Below, one piece after another: positions 47,115-58,590 of a stretch of 64,000 bases of DNA (positions within the stretch are counted from its first letter, which is position 1; every line of letters begins with the position of its first letter). The position numbers were made by a program, and so were the translations under genes. Source of the stretch: Pycnopodia helianthoides (lineage: Eukaryota; Echinodermata; Asteroidea; Forcipulatida; Asteriidae); NCBI GenBank assembly GCA_032158295.1, contig CM063253.1:4061001-4125000 (forward strand), in the 5' to 3' direction. Under the pieces are notes generated by a model, which worked only from the letters and a program-made list of their open reading frames with translations, ran no database searches and was not told the DNA's origin.

Positions 47115-50100
47115 AATTGCCCCTTTAATTGTGGAAGTCAAACTGGAATTTAAACTTTTCATTTCCTCCTCTGGAATTCAGATCAAGAATGTCAAAGAAC
47201 AAACCCCCCCACACCCTGCCCTTGCTGGGGGGGGGGGATTGGCCTGGCTCCATGCATTGATGCATGGAGAAATTAACCTAATTATCATTAAATGATTTAC
47301 CAGCTGCATGATTGACAGGTGGCCCTCCGAATGACGTGATTGACAAGTAAATTGCGACCGATCCACATTACGACTTTAACAGTCAGTAAGGGTCAAGGTC
47401 ATCCAAGAATAAAGTCAAGGGTGAGGGGTCAAAACACTTGGTTCAGAACTGGGACAGTTCGTCACTAAATTGAATGTCTTTGAACATGGAACGACAGAAA
47501 TATTCCCACCGGTAATCACAAAAACATTTGATATTGAATATTTTTATTCCTGGAAAAAACTATTGGTCTATTGTTCGGGGTCAGTTGGATTTTTTATTGT
47601 TTACATATCTTAGTTTTTATTCTTGTTTAAAATTATTTATTTATTTTAATATTCTATTTTTTTACTTTTTTTTCAGGGGTGGGTTTGTTTGAGTGTGTCT
47701 AACTATTGAAACCAAGGATTTTAACAAAAAGGGATCCAGGTGCTATTGACAAAGGGAGGACGTCCTCGCTTCGCTCCGTGTACAAAAATCAAAGAGAATG
47801 TTGCAACAACAAAAAACTAAGTCCAAACAATGGGAGAACAAAAAGAAGTCCTCAATTTACCGGGATAACAAACATGGCCACTGTTTGGCTGATTAAATTG
47901 CCAGGTAGTGACGAGGAGCCGATTTCACAAAGAGTTAAGTTTGATCTTAACTGTGTTATGCATATCAATCTGAATTGCCATGCAAAGTGTGATGCCACGG
48001 TGCAAATCACTAACGGTGAGATAGTGGCAACTCATCTTCAGATTAATCTTTGTGCTCGGTGAATTCCAGCCCAGAAGCGACTTTTAAATGGGAAGATGGT
48101 AAAATGCAGAAATACAAAAATGGATGCCTAGATGGGACAATATAAAGTGTGAAGGGCTAAGCTCCGTTGAAAAAAAGTTTAAAAAGTGTCTAAGTTTATT
48201 TCCATTGCTACCTTCTACTTGGGATTGGCGCAACATATAACAGGCAGGAAAATCCATGGACACAATGCAAAATCAGATTAGATGCCACTCTTAATAAGTC
48301 CTAAATACCTTTAAAGGAAGCCATCCCCCCCCCCATTTTTGCTCCATCCCTGAACGAACCAATGTAAATATCCTTCAAACACATCCACCACAGTCACAAG
48401 TAGCATGCCCCATGTTCAAACCCCTCAATGTTATTGCTGTCATAATATGACTTACTGCCAAACTCACATCTGCGAGGTCAGGAGTGCAGAGAGTCATCAT
48501 TAATACCACTTCTAAATGGCTTATGTCATAGCTGTCTCTCCCAAGCCAGGCTTTCCATACCCAAGGCCCCCTGTCAGGCCCAGGCAGGGACACCCATGGC
48601 CAAGCCTGGGTCAGGGCCTCCCCGGCTTCACTGCAACATCGGGGGACTCTCTACCCTCAACAGACCGGGGGAAGCCCAGGCTATGATGTGCCCGAAAAAA
48701 TATGACCGTTGTCAGTTGTTTTCTGAGCCATGTGGGTAGAAAGTAAAATGTGACTGTGGCATGGAGTCAGGGAGTCTGTACATTTGTAGTTTCTCATGGT
48801 AAGAACTTTTACTACGCAGAAAAATATGATAGGAATGATCACGGATTCCTGTACTTCACTTGTCTGATCTTCTAGAAGTAGGTGAAGTCGTACAAACAAC
48901 ATTTTTTTTTAAAGACAACAATTGTCCACGCACAGGCAATTTCAGAAAGCAAAAAAAACAAAACATGGGAGAGAAATTTCTCAGATTCAATGCTGGATTC
49001 AAATCATCTTTCTCGGAGCAGTCGACCAAGATAATGTTCGGAGACCTTTTACAATCCCAAATTTCATTTTCAGAACCCTCAGAGGTGGGGGGGGTGGAAA
49101 TCAATTAAAAATATTAATTCAATCGTCCTTTCAAAGGATATACAATCCAATGCTGATAGCTTTTATACAACCGCGGCTAACTTGAGTTTTGCTTTGAATA
49201 TTTCCTCCTTTAAAAAAATAACCCTTTTATCAATGAGGAATGTTCCTCCTGCTGAAGCATCAGCAATAAAATGTCCACCACCAGGCCCTCTCCGATTCTA
49301 AGCTTGTTATTGTCCTGAAGAAAAAAAAAATCACCCCCAAATTATCCAGTCTCGCTTTGTTTTTTTTTTCCTTTTGCCTGACAGACATTTAGGCACCTCA
49401 CTCCTTAATCAGGCTGGTCCAACAGTCTGGCCACTGACCCGCCCCAATGTCCAGATGCCCTTTATATGTTGCTCATAATTTAATTGCAGGCTGGAACACA
49501 GACAAGAGGAAGCTGGACACTTTAAACCCCAGACCTTTTCTTACAACTGCTGGTCTCCTGGACATTTTGTTGACAACAAACGCAACTCCCCTTTCGGAGC
49601 GGCCACAAAAGAGATAATTACACCGCCTATCCATAAACAAAATTGTTTATATCTTAGCTTCACCATGCAAAGCCTCAAATCCTACGCAACTATCAACTCT
49701 CTAAAGATCAAGCAAGAAGTAAAGTGTATGCCATTTAATTTTAAAAAAAAAATAGAGGGCACATTAAGTCACAATAAACCGCACCAATTAAGGAAACTTT
49801 GACAGTATAACTACGCAAGGATGTAGGCCAGGGGTCAGTGGATATGATTTTGTGTGTCGCTTCTAAAAGAGCTACATTTAAACTCGAGCATAAATATTCT
49901 CCTCATCTTAAAATCTAATTTTCAATCCCACCAACCCCTTCCGAAAATCATTCAGATTGTTACATAATAGCCCTAAAAAGTCCATAAAGACTTAAATAAA
50001 CCATGCATAGGTCAGTCATGTCAAATTAAAAGTTCTTCATAGGTCAAATATCATGCCTGAAAATTTCTTCTCGGTGGGGGGAGGCCTGTTACTTAATCAT

Positions 50101-50205
50101 CAAACAGAACAAAACTCAAAATATGAACAGTGATAAACAGAAGAAAATAACGGCAATGTTGTTTTAATATTTTTATCGAGATAAAAAAGAAAATTGATTA
50201 CTCAC

Positions 50206-50303
50206 GGAACTTTGACCGGTTCGTCCGGGCCCAGCAGCCTCGATCCCTCCCAAAAACAATCTAATGGTGTTACTATTGTACAAGGAATTAATTTACTAAT
50301 CAT
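50206..50303 (-). CDS. ptc: ptc exon (vertebrate exon 5 equivalent): extracellular loop 1
   Basis: This 98-bp exon lies between acceptor caccag and donor gtgagt. It encodes MISKLIPCTIVTPLDCFWEG followed by a variable stretch. The TPLDCFWEG block is almost invariant in Patched proteins and its Cys is expected to form a disulfide in loop 1. The exon is 6 bp longer than I recall for the human exon, but keeps the phase (ends two bases into a codon). Confidence 0.95.
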
Positions 50304-50608
50304 CTGGTGATAAAACACAAAGAAACAATCGGGTGTTAGCGACAAAAATTGGACACAACAGAAGAGAGAGTACATCGTTTTGAGTTGACGGAGTCCATTC
50401 TAATCACATCTCCAGTTTTTTCCCAAACACAGCATTCATCCAACCTGTTCTCTAAGAACTCCTGGGTCAGAACTGACCTAATCTGGGTCAGGCTTAACTC
50501 GAAAATGGTCAAAAATGGGGACATTGACTTGGATTCTGCGTCAGTTTGACACAGAGTCGGGTGCAGTTTGACACAGAGTCGGGTCACTTTGAATAATTTA
50601 AGACTTAC
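50304..50608. other. ptc intron with 22-bp tandem repeat
   Basis: 305 bp. Positions 50,542-50,585 hold two 22-bp units (cagtttgacacagagtcggg, then tg or tc). An inverted GGTCA-gaac-TGACC (50,465-50,478) lies upstream. Confidence 0.75.
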
Positions 50609-50678
50609 TGGATCTATGAAATTATCTTCGAAGGCTGGAAACTCTGTAATAAAGCAAACGTCTTTGAAACTCCAGTCT
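50609..50678 (-). CDS. ptc: ptc exon (vertebrate exon 4 equivalent): extracellular loop 1
   Basis: This 70-bp exon has acceptor tttgcag and donor gtaagt. It enters with one base completing the split Leu codon and encodes LDWSFKDVCFITEF, with the W, C and E residues lined up with the vertebrate loop, then ends in phase 0. The length equals the one I recall for human exon 4. It is too short to stand out as an ORF and was found by following the phase. Confidence 0.93.
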
Positions 50679-52489
50679 CTGCAAAAGACAAAAAACAGAT
50701 CGGGAGGAAAGGTTTTAATAAGAAGTCAAATTTTGTGTCATATCAATCAGTGTGCACAACTTGTGTTTGGAGACAACCGAGTGTGAAAGTTTGATCGGTT
50801 TTCTGCCATTCATTAGTCATCGTAGGAAGGTTAAATTCTGCATGGGAATGGAGAAACCATCTCTTAGGGGGTAATTCCATACTCAAGCAACTCTAACAGT
50901 AATGCCACGTTTTGTTTTTGTCAGGAGCCATTTGATTGCTTGGAAGTGTAAGTTTGGGGGTCTTCTTCTTTTCTTTTCTTTTTTTAACTGGAAGTGGAAG
51001 TTTTTTTGTTATTGTTTTTTGTTTTTTTCAAGATGTTCTTCTCTCTTCTTTATTTTTTAAATGAGCAGCAAAATCTTAGACTTTTTACATAAAGTAGGGC
51101 GGGTCAAATAGCGGAAATAATGTTTACTCAAACTCTCTGGTAAGGAAACCGAGACCGGGGCAGATATCACAAAATCGAAGCAATTACAGAGAAGTTATGA
51201 ACCAACACATTCATCAAATACTTTTCGCCATAAACAAAAACATCTCTAAAATAAACAAATATCTCGATCAACCAGTCTCCAGTTTACACATCAGCTCCCC
51301 CCCCCGACCCACCGTGACCTTTGAACTTTGACTCTTCCTCTCTCCTCCCTTGACCCCGCCGACCTTTTCCCGTGGGTTCCCAAGGTAGGCATTTTCCATG
51401 TAATAGAATTACAGTGCAGGCTGGGCCCACCAACAGCGCTGCTCGGAGTCGCTGAGCAGTGCGCTTGATGCTCAGAGAGTACTACCGGACCCACTCCGCT
51501 ATGGTTTAAAGCCAGTTGGTGTTACCTTACAAGACTTAACTGGGTCACGTAACATTAACTAGATCCAGGGGTTGGTTGTTGGATGAAGCAGGCAAACCGA
51601 TGAGGTTTTTTTTTTTTTTTTTTTTTTTTTTAAATAAGGAACCTCAGTCCTCTGTTTCACCGAGAGGCAACTTGAGAGTGGATTTTAAAAGATGTGGTGG
51701 TGTGGTAGTTTGTGCACAAACTACATACCAGGGTTTGCCTTCGATTTTTCAGTGACTCGCCGATCGGGACCAGTTTCGCTTGACATTTTCCACAAGTCTC
51801 CGTCAGCTTTTTTCTCACTAGTCCATATTTCAAATGAAAAATAGGGATAGAGGCTTCTGCATTATGCGCTATATAAATATCTTGTATTATTATTATTATT
51901 ATTATATGCTTTTCAACACTGAACTAGCCAGCCGGACCACTTGGAGAGAATTCTGACAGGCCCTCGGGTGTTTTAACTGGCATTTGGCCAGCGGACCACC
52001 GTTAAGCGAGACAACTACAGCATCCTTGGGTTGTAATGGACAACATTGGTTATTTTCGGGTGGGGGGGGAGGCCTGTTACTTAATCATCAAACAGAACAA
52101 AACTCAAAAATATGAACAGTGAAAAAATGAACAGTGAAAATGACACGGAAAATTGTATATGAAACAAAACCTATGAACTACAGCAAAACAGATGGAATAT
52201 ATGATAAGCCTAGAAAGATTTGCACATGAAAAAAAAAACAACAAATGTATTTGAATATATTGAGAAGGAATCAAGGTAAATGCCAATGCATTGGAATTAA
52301 AGACGTCGGCACATTTCTCATTTTGGACGTTTCTGGCAAATTGTTCTACAAAAAAGAGACTTCCAGCGAAATACTCTTTTTCTACCCTCCTCAGTCCTTA
52401 CTTCCGGCGCACAAATTGGAAACAAAGTATTGGCTCTTCGGGCGCCAACGAGATATCACGACAGAATCGGAATTTGATAAAGCACTTAC
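50679..52489. other. ptc intron with repeat remnants
   Basis: Contains a T28-30 tract (about 51,607-51,632), and 51,735-52,010 holds a SINE tail ('gcgctatataaatatcttgt' plus ATT repeats) between diverged ends that resemble the 61.2-61.5 kb repeat. Confidence 0.6.
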
Positions 52490-52679
52490 AGGCCATACAT
52501 GCTGACTTGCACTTGAGTTGCTAAGAACGAGGATCTGACGTGCTGGAGCAGAGCCTCTTGCGTTAGGACGTTTCCCCCTTCCTCTTTGGGAGTCTGTATG
52601 ATGATCTGATTGGTGATCCCCCATCCCTCTCCCAGCGTCTTGGTGGTGTAATCCAGTTCTCGTTCCAACCTTCCGCCGA
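52490..52679 (-). CDS. ptc: ptc exon (vertebrate exon 3 equivalent): start of extracellular loop 1
   Basis: This 190-bp exon has acceptor cctcag and donor gtaagt. It starts with the last two bases of a Val codon (VGGRLERELDYTT) and ends two bases into a codon (...VSMYGL). The QTPKEEG and LTQEALLQHV stretches are diagnostic of Patched loop 1 just after TM1. It is the most 5' exon found; the preceding exon (TM1) must lie beyond 52,740 and was not seen up to the window edge. A TIR element begins 61 bp upstream of its acceptor. Confidence 0.96.
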
Positions 52680-52740
52680 CTGAGGAGAAGAAATAAACAA
52701 CGTACAAATTAGGCAAAATATTTTTGTTTTTAAACATTAA

Positions 52741-53000
52741 TTAGCGTCCTGCCTTTTTAAAGAAAAAAGGAGGAGGCGGGCCTTTTTTTTTTTTTTTAAT
52801 GGCCGCCTGACACATTTTTTAAGACAACCATTTTTCAAGATGGTTGCAAGCTTTTTTTCTGTGTGTTTTTTCAGTGTGTAAAAAAGATACGGTGTTGTGT
52901 ATTTTAGAATTGATTTTTTTCCTCAAAGATCATAAAAAACTTGATCCTTATAAAAAAAGAAGGAGGCAGCCTCTAAAAAGGAAGCAGGCGGGGACGCTAA
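52741..53000. mobile_element. 260-bp TIR element next to exon 3 acceptor
   Basis: The left end ttagcgtcctgcctttttaa and the right end (rc: ttagcgtccccgcctgcttc) are imperfect inverted repeats with purine-rich inner arms. It starts 61 bp upstream of the first ptc exon found. Confidence 0.6.
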
Positions 53001-53922
53001 ACATATAGGCCTATATTTCTTATTTGGCCTTAGACCTAGCCTTCTGTTACACCTCAATTCAAATTAACAACAGTCCAAAATTCAGCACCAGAACTGGAGC
53101 AAAAGTTTACACAGGCACAAGGGGGCTCATTTTTTTAAGGGGGCACTTCTGGCCAATTAAAGCTGTAGTTTCTGTTCGCTCTTGTTTATGTCATTCAGTA
53201 TTTTGTAAGATAATCTGACGTGAATGTAAAAACAAATACATTGTCAGAGTGTAAATCAAATGTAAAGTTTTACTCTGATATTTTAATTTCAAAAGTCCAG
53301 ATTTCATTATCAGGGATGAAACTGGACAGATGTGAAAATCCCTGAAAAAGGGCTTACAGGTCTGGGTCCCCCTTAGTCTAGACCCAAAACCTCCCAGATG
53401 TTACAATCCGGAAAGTTGACAGACTCTGTGCATCACCAGAAATACTACAGTTTTTTTGACACAAAATCACAATCTCTTTCTCCTTTTGGTAGACTGCTTT
53501 ACTTCTTAGAAGATAAATGGGCAGGCTCAAGGAGGTTTGGAGAAAATCATGAAATCAGGGGGGAAAAAATCCTGAGGAATCACAAGCCTGCATTATAATG
53601 GTTTATGTGTAGGCATTGAAATGGTCATGAAACCATCAGCACAGTATCAAAAAAAGAGAAAGAAGAGTTACTCCAGATTAACTGGAAGTCTTGAAGCAGA
53701 ACTTTTCTCCTTGAAGTTGTCGTAGCTCCACACAGTGTGCATGACACGACTTTAACCATCTGGCCATCAAGTAGGGAAACGGGATCTCCTCTCAATTTAT
53801 GCAGAGTTTACCAAACCATCTTGGCTGTACATGAAGCACTCTCTTTCTTTCTCTCTCCCCTGCCCCAGGGTACGTACATGGGAGTCCTAAGCTCAGAGAA
53901 TCCAAGGAGAGCGTGTTAGGAA

Positions 53923-53926
<4 letters not shown>

Positions 53927-53986
<60 letters not shown>
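53927..53986. repeat. (AG)30 microsatellite
   Basis: Sixty uninterrupted bases of AG dinucleotide. Confidence 0.97.
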
Positions 53987-53988
<2 letters not shown>

Positions 53989-56878
53989 TGTCTTATGGGA
54001 CACCAGGGCCCAGTTGTGAATAGGTCAAGAGCATGCTGGGAATGACAGCAATGTCAGAGGCTTCATCAAGAGTGAGGAGGCCACCCCCACTGATGCTGTC
54101 AACCTGCCTGCTCTGGGGAGGAAGTTGAAGCTTGCAGCTGAAGAGGGCCAGACCATCCCGAGGACACACACTTGCACTCGAGGAGACCCATCTTGAATGA
54201 TGTATGGTGCGGACCTTTGGATTTTCATGTTTGTTGACACCATGACGAGAGATATTTTTGAGTGGCATGATTTTTGTACCGGCCGTCGGTTTCCTGAGTT
54301 ATGAGCAACTCTCCTTCTTCAAAAGAGGAAAGTGCTGGGTTTGCGATGATCTACACAACCATTTCAGATCTGTTTTTTTCAAAAAATCACGGCCATCTGT
54401 AATGGCTAAATTTTGGCAAAAATGCTCAATCTTTTGAATCTGTATAAATTGATTCAGCCTCGAGTTTTTAGATTCATTACAACTAGTCTTAGACCAGCTC
54501 AAGTTAACCACTACTCAACAGTCAAATGGAAGTCTCCCCTCACGGCAAAAAGACCGAGACACTTGAACAAGCTCCACTTAACAAGGGAAACTATTGAAGT
54601 TGGCTCGCCAGTTTTGAAATCATGCTGTTTTGGGGGTTGTACTACATGTACCTCTGTTTTTTTCAGTTTGAATAGGTGCTGAATGGACGCCCAAAGCCAC
54701 AATACAGCTTGCTTGATACAACGGTGAAAACTATCCCACCCCCAAACCCCCACCATGTTACTATAGCCGACTCCACACAGTGTAAATAAAAAAAGGGTCT
54801 CCGCTTCTCCCAATGGTTAATTGGAGTCTGTAATTATCCCAACTGTCCCCCCTCTGTATGAAAGGCATTGGAATGGGATGAAAAGCCTGGGATTGCCTGG
54901 ACCCCTTTGTCCTCATTCAGCTATGGTTATCCCAGAAAAAAAACAGGCAATGTAGGTGGCCGACGACGACGGTAGAATCATCATCGCCGTCCTGGGTGAC
55001 TTTACAGACAAACTACATTAAGACTGAATACCCAAAGTGATCAGTGGTTTCTCGAGAGTTTGACGAGCGGGGGCCCAATTTTTTCATCGAGATGCTTAAA
55101 GGTACGGTCATAGATTGGTAAATACTCCAAATATGTAATGATCGCAAAAAAAACTTTAAAGGTGAGCAGCATTGCAGCTGTTGATAGTATATGAACTGTT
55201 TTCAGAAAGGATTCCCTTTGAGGTAATATAGTTTGGGTAATTTTTCACTCCAAAACACTTGCATCTGAGATCGTTTTTTCAGATTTCTGAGGGTTGGTGT
55301 CCGTTCAGAGATGCGGTTGGTACCCGCCGCATTCTCGCTAAACCTGGATGGATTCAACATTTTGTGAAAATACAGCGTCGCCTGAAACAATCATAATAAT
55401 CATGTATAATCATGCACAAAATTCCTGACCAAACCATTAACAATTTGTAATTGTTTTCACTTCAATGGTTTCAGCTATTTTATGAATCTTTTACTGGATG
55501 GTTGCATAGTGTTAGCCAAAGGGGTGTCTGGGTGTCTTTTGGACACCCCTATTGAAATTTGGACGCCCTGTTTCATCTGTCATTTACATTGTAAGTGAAC
55601 AATTTGGACACCAAGTTTTTAAATTTCCAGCAAATTTGGGCACCCTTCTACCAAATCCTGGCTAAAAACCTTGGATGGTTGGATGGTGTATTTCAAACTA
55701 AAAACTGAAACAAATATTGCTCTTTTCGCAACTATTGGTAACTGGAACTGTCAAAACTAAAAACACCTTGCTGGTAAAGCTTGCTAGTGATGTATCTACC
55801 ATGCAGTGCACGCTTGTCCTTCCCTTTCTCAACACCTTAGAAACATATGCCGCCCATCTGGCAAGCGGGGGCCACCCTAGAATGTCCCTTTTTTCATGAA
55901 CTCTGAAATTAGTTGCCCTAACAACCAGAAACTGACCTCACGCCAAGTGACCCAGAAACGGGGTGAGGCCCGCAATGGCACATGATGTGCACAGACTCCC
56001 ACTGGCTACTACTCGGTTACAATGTTTGGTCTCTTCTTCTTCTGTGAAACGGGGTCAGAACTTCTGAGGGGTGCCCTTTTTAAAACAACCAATAAAATGT
56101 CCTGGGGGCATAGCAGCTTCAAACAGGTTTAGCTATAGAGCTTTAACTGTTAAAGAAGACCATTCTGTGTTTTACATCAATTCAAATCAGTCGACTTTAA
56201 GAATCACCTTTAACAAGAAATGTTAAGATCAGTTGGACGTTCAGAATGATGGTTACACCAAGTGTTTTCATGAATTTCAGTTTTGCTCCGATAGTTGCAA
56301 CTTTTTTGTTTACTCAGCCCAGAAACTGAAGGGGTAGGGCAAGATGGGTCTCACTCTCGTGTTACAAAAGAAAAAGGGCATTTCCAAGTCACTGGAGGAA
56401 TGTTGGAAGGGAAATCAAGGCCACGTCCTTTGGGGTGAAACTCAGGCTTGGAAGAGAAATTTTGCAACATGCATCTTCACAAAACAAAAAAATCTCAGGT
56501 TGTTCTTTACTAGAGTAACTGTCCAGTATCCATCACCCATTTCTATTTCAGATAACTTATAGTTGCCAACCAGATTACCAAGTTCTACTTCAACTTTGGA
56601 GTTTCCGGCTATTTCAGACATGCAGGGGGTTTGTGTACATTTTTTTTACGACCACAGGGAATAATAAAAAAAAATACCTTAAAGGTCATCGCAAAGCCTT
56701 GCCCGTGTTCGCAGAGCAACACTACTGCTGTGCAAGCAAACAATGTACAGATCGCAGATACAAAACCCAGCATCAGCTCTCTCAAAATACCATTCTAGGT
56801 TTGTAAAAATGGATTTTGTCATTTGGTATAACAATAATACTCCACTCTATTGCGCAATATTAAACTTCAAACTTACAG

Positions 56879-57260
56879 GGACATTACAGAGTTGGTAAGA
56901 AAAAAACATGTAAAATATACTTTTTGATCACAGATTTACATAAAACTTACACGGTCTAATGATGATGATAGTAGAAAACATCTCTTGAAATATTTCTATC
57001 TGAAATGCCATATTTGATGAGAAATGAATAAACTAATTTTCCGATTGGAGTTTATCGCTCAGTGAGCATTTTACTCATTTGTTGAATCTATATGATTTCA
57101 TGCAAAAATCGTTTTTTCACTATTTTCTCGTGACCCAGATGGCCGATTGATCTCAAACTTCTACAGGTTTATCAGTTTATGTATATGGTGGATTACATAA
57201 AGTGCCTACACTGCCAGCAACTGTTTTTTGTTAACAAAAACCAATTCTGTAATGTTCCTT
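56879..57260. mobile_element. TIR element, copy 2 of the 44,636 element
   Basis: Same family and orientation as 44,636-45,025; the left end is gggacattacagagttggt and the right end ccaattctgtaatgttcctt. Confidence 0.85.
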
Positions 57261-58263
57261 AAAAAGTCTCTGTTTGTATTCAAAGAAAACAAAAGAGAGA
57301 GTGAAATCCACTGTTACTAGGAGTTTAATAGTTTTTTAAGTTGTTCATCTTGGAAGGAAACAATACAAGGTTTTCCAATGAGCTTTTCTCTCCTGAATCA
57401 GCCTACATCAGGCTTTGAGATTTGGTGAATGCAAAACTTTCCTGAAAAAAATGGCTTAATGACCTGCGTTCCACCTTATTCAGGTCCACCGCGAACCTTC
57501 CAGATGTTGTGAGTCAGGAGATTTTCAGATTCTGTGCATCACCAGAATTATAACAAATATGGGTTTCGGACATTATAGGGACTTTTTTGTTCTCCATTTG
57601 CTGTTTGCTTTACACCTCTTTCAAGAAAACACAAATGCTCAAGGATATTTTGAGAAAAACCTGAAATCTGAAAAAAAAATTCCTTTAAAATCTCACGCCT
57701 GCAATTTAAAAATGGACAGAGAGTCCACCTGGCCCCTGACCAATTATTTTCTTTATTAAACAAGGGAAAGAGAGAGAGAGGGAGAGAGGTCTTGCATGAA
57801 AAAAGACAAATCCGGCTTCTCTGGCGGAAGACTTTTGCAACTTCGCTTCAGTCTCCGTGAGACGAGAACAACAAGATGGAAGCATAATCACCGACCACTT
57901 GGGTGTGCAAATGGAGCGACTACAATATACCCCTGATAATAACGGGAGCACTTTAACAAAAGGACCTGAAAGCTCGGTCATTTGGTGAACACAACCGGGG
58001 ATGCGATCAGGGGTCGGGAGGGGGGGATGATATTTCAGGGGGGGAGTCCGAGGGTTAGCTCTGGCATGTGACTAGTACAAGGACAGGTTATTGGGGAAGT
58101 TGAATCTCTAGGAGGGGGAGGGGGGGGGGAAATTAAGCTAGTTATGTCAAAAGGATGGGATGTAAAGAAGTCCCCCTGTGGAAGCTGGCCCTTCTTCGGA
58201 TGATCCGTTTTATTCGGGACAACAAACGGAGCTTCAGTTTTGTCAGGAATTTTGCGTACATTC

Positions 58264-58590
58264 ATATTTGCACTGAACACTACTAACCATAACTGGGGTT
58301 GTACATAACCAGTGCGGTACATTACGCTAACCATAACCAGTACTGTAAGCTACAGTGTATGCCAACCACAACCAGTGCCTTGCACTATACTAATCGTATC
58401 CAGTGTTGTACACTTAACCATAGAGAAAGGACTAAACTAATCATAACCAGCACTTAAATACTAACCAGCACTGTACACTATACTAACCATAAACAAGTGC
58501 TGTACATAAACCAGTGCTGTGAACTATACTAATCATAACCAGCAATGTAACCCCTACTAATCAGAACCACATTATAGTAATCATAACCAG
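58264..58590. repeat. Degenerate minisatellite, about 30-40-bp unit
   Basis: Eight to ten diverged units of 'tgtacactatactaaccata' plus 'accagtgc' in head-to-tail order. Confidence 0.8.

Larger units (their letters stand above)
43084..50205. other. 7.1-kb ptc intron, repeats only
   Basis: Contains a 390-bp TIR element (44,636-45,025), a 194-bp TIR element (46,921-47,114), a palindromic-element relative (47,918-48,064), C/G tracts (about 43,730, 47,227, 48,326 and 49,087) and unassigned A+T-rich sequence. No coding sequence seen. Confidence 0.7.
10071..52679 (-). other. ptc: Patched (ptc) gene, 21 coding exons, 5' end outside window
   Basis: Patched is a 12-transmembrane RND-family sterol transporter that binds Hedgehog at the cell surface or cilium and represses Smoothened. 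The exons listed below join in continuous phase. They encode extracellular loop 1, the sterol-sensing domain (TM2-6), the middle cytoplasmic loop, TM7, extracellular loop 2, TM8-12 and a cytoplasmic tail, about 1,240 codons. Family hallmarks seen are QTPKEEG, TPLDCFWEG, the TM4 motif GVGVDD, GLEITDIVPRGTPEEDF with KYFSFYNMY, FWEQYLELR, the TM10 motif GIGVEF, and a TTTVTATA tail motif. Several exon lengths equal those I recall for human PTCH1. Human exons 1-2 equivalents were not found up to position 64,000 and should lie to the right. Oddities are a split exon 6, fused exons 21/22 and one frame break. Dispatched or PTCHD proteins are unlikely given the close match along the whole length. Confidence 0.97.

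Noticed and set aside
53927..53986. CRISPR array or phage-like repeats
   Set aside because: The repeats here are microsatellites and TIR elements in a eukaryotic gene; no spacer-repeat structure is present anywhere in the window.
53993..54268. 91-codon minus-strand ORF with a protein-like look
   Set aside because: The wording looks coding in places, but I recognise no family, no splice sites fit, and another frame is equally open. Possibly a repeat fragment.
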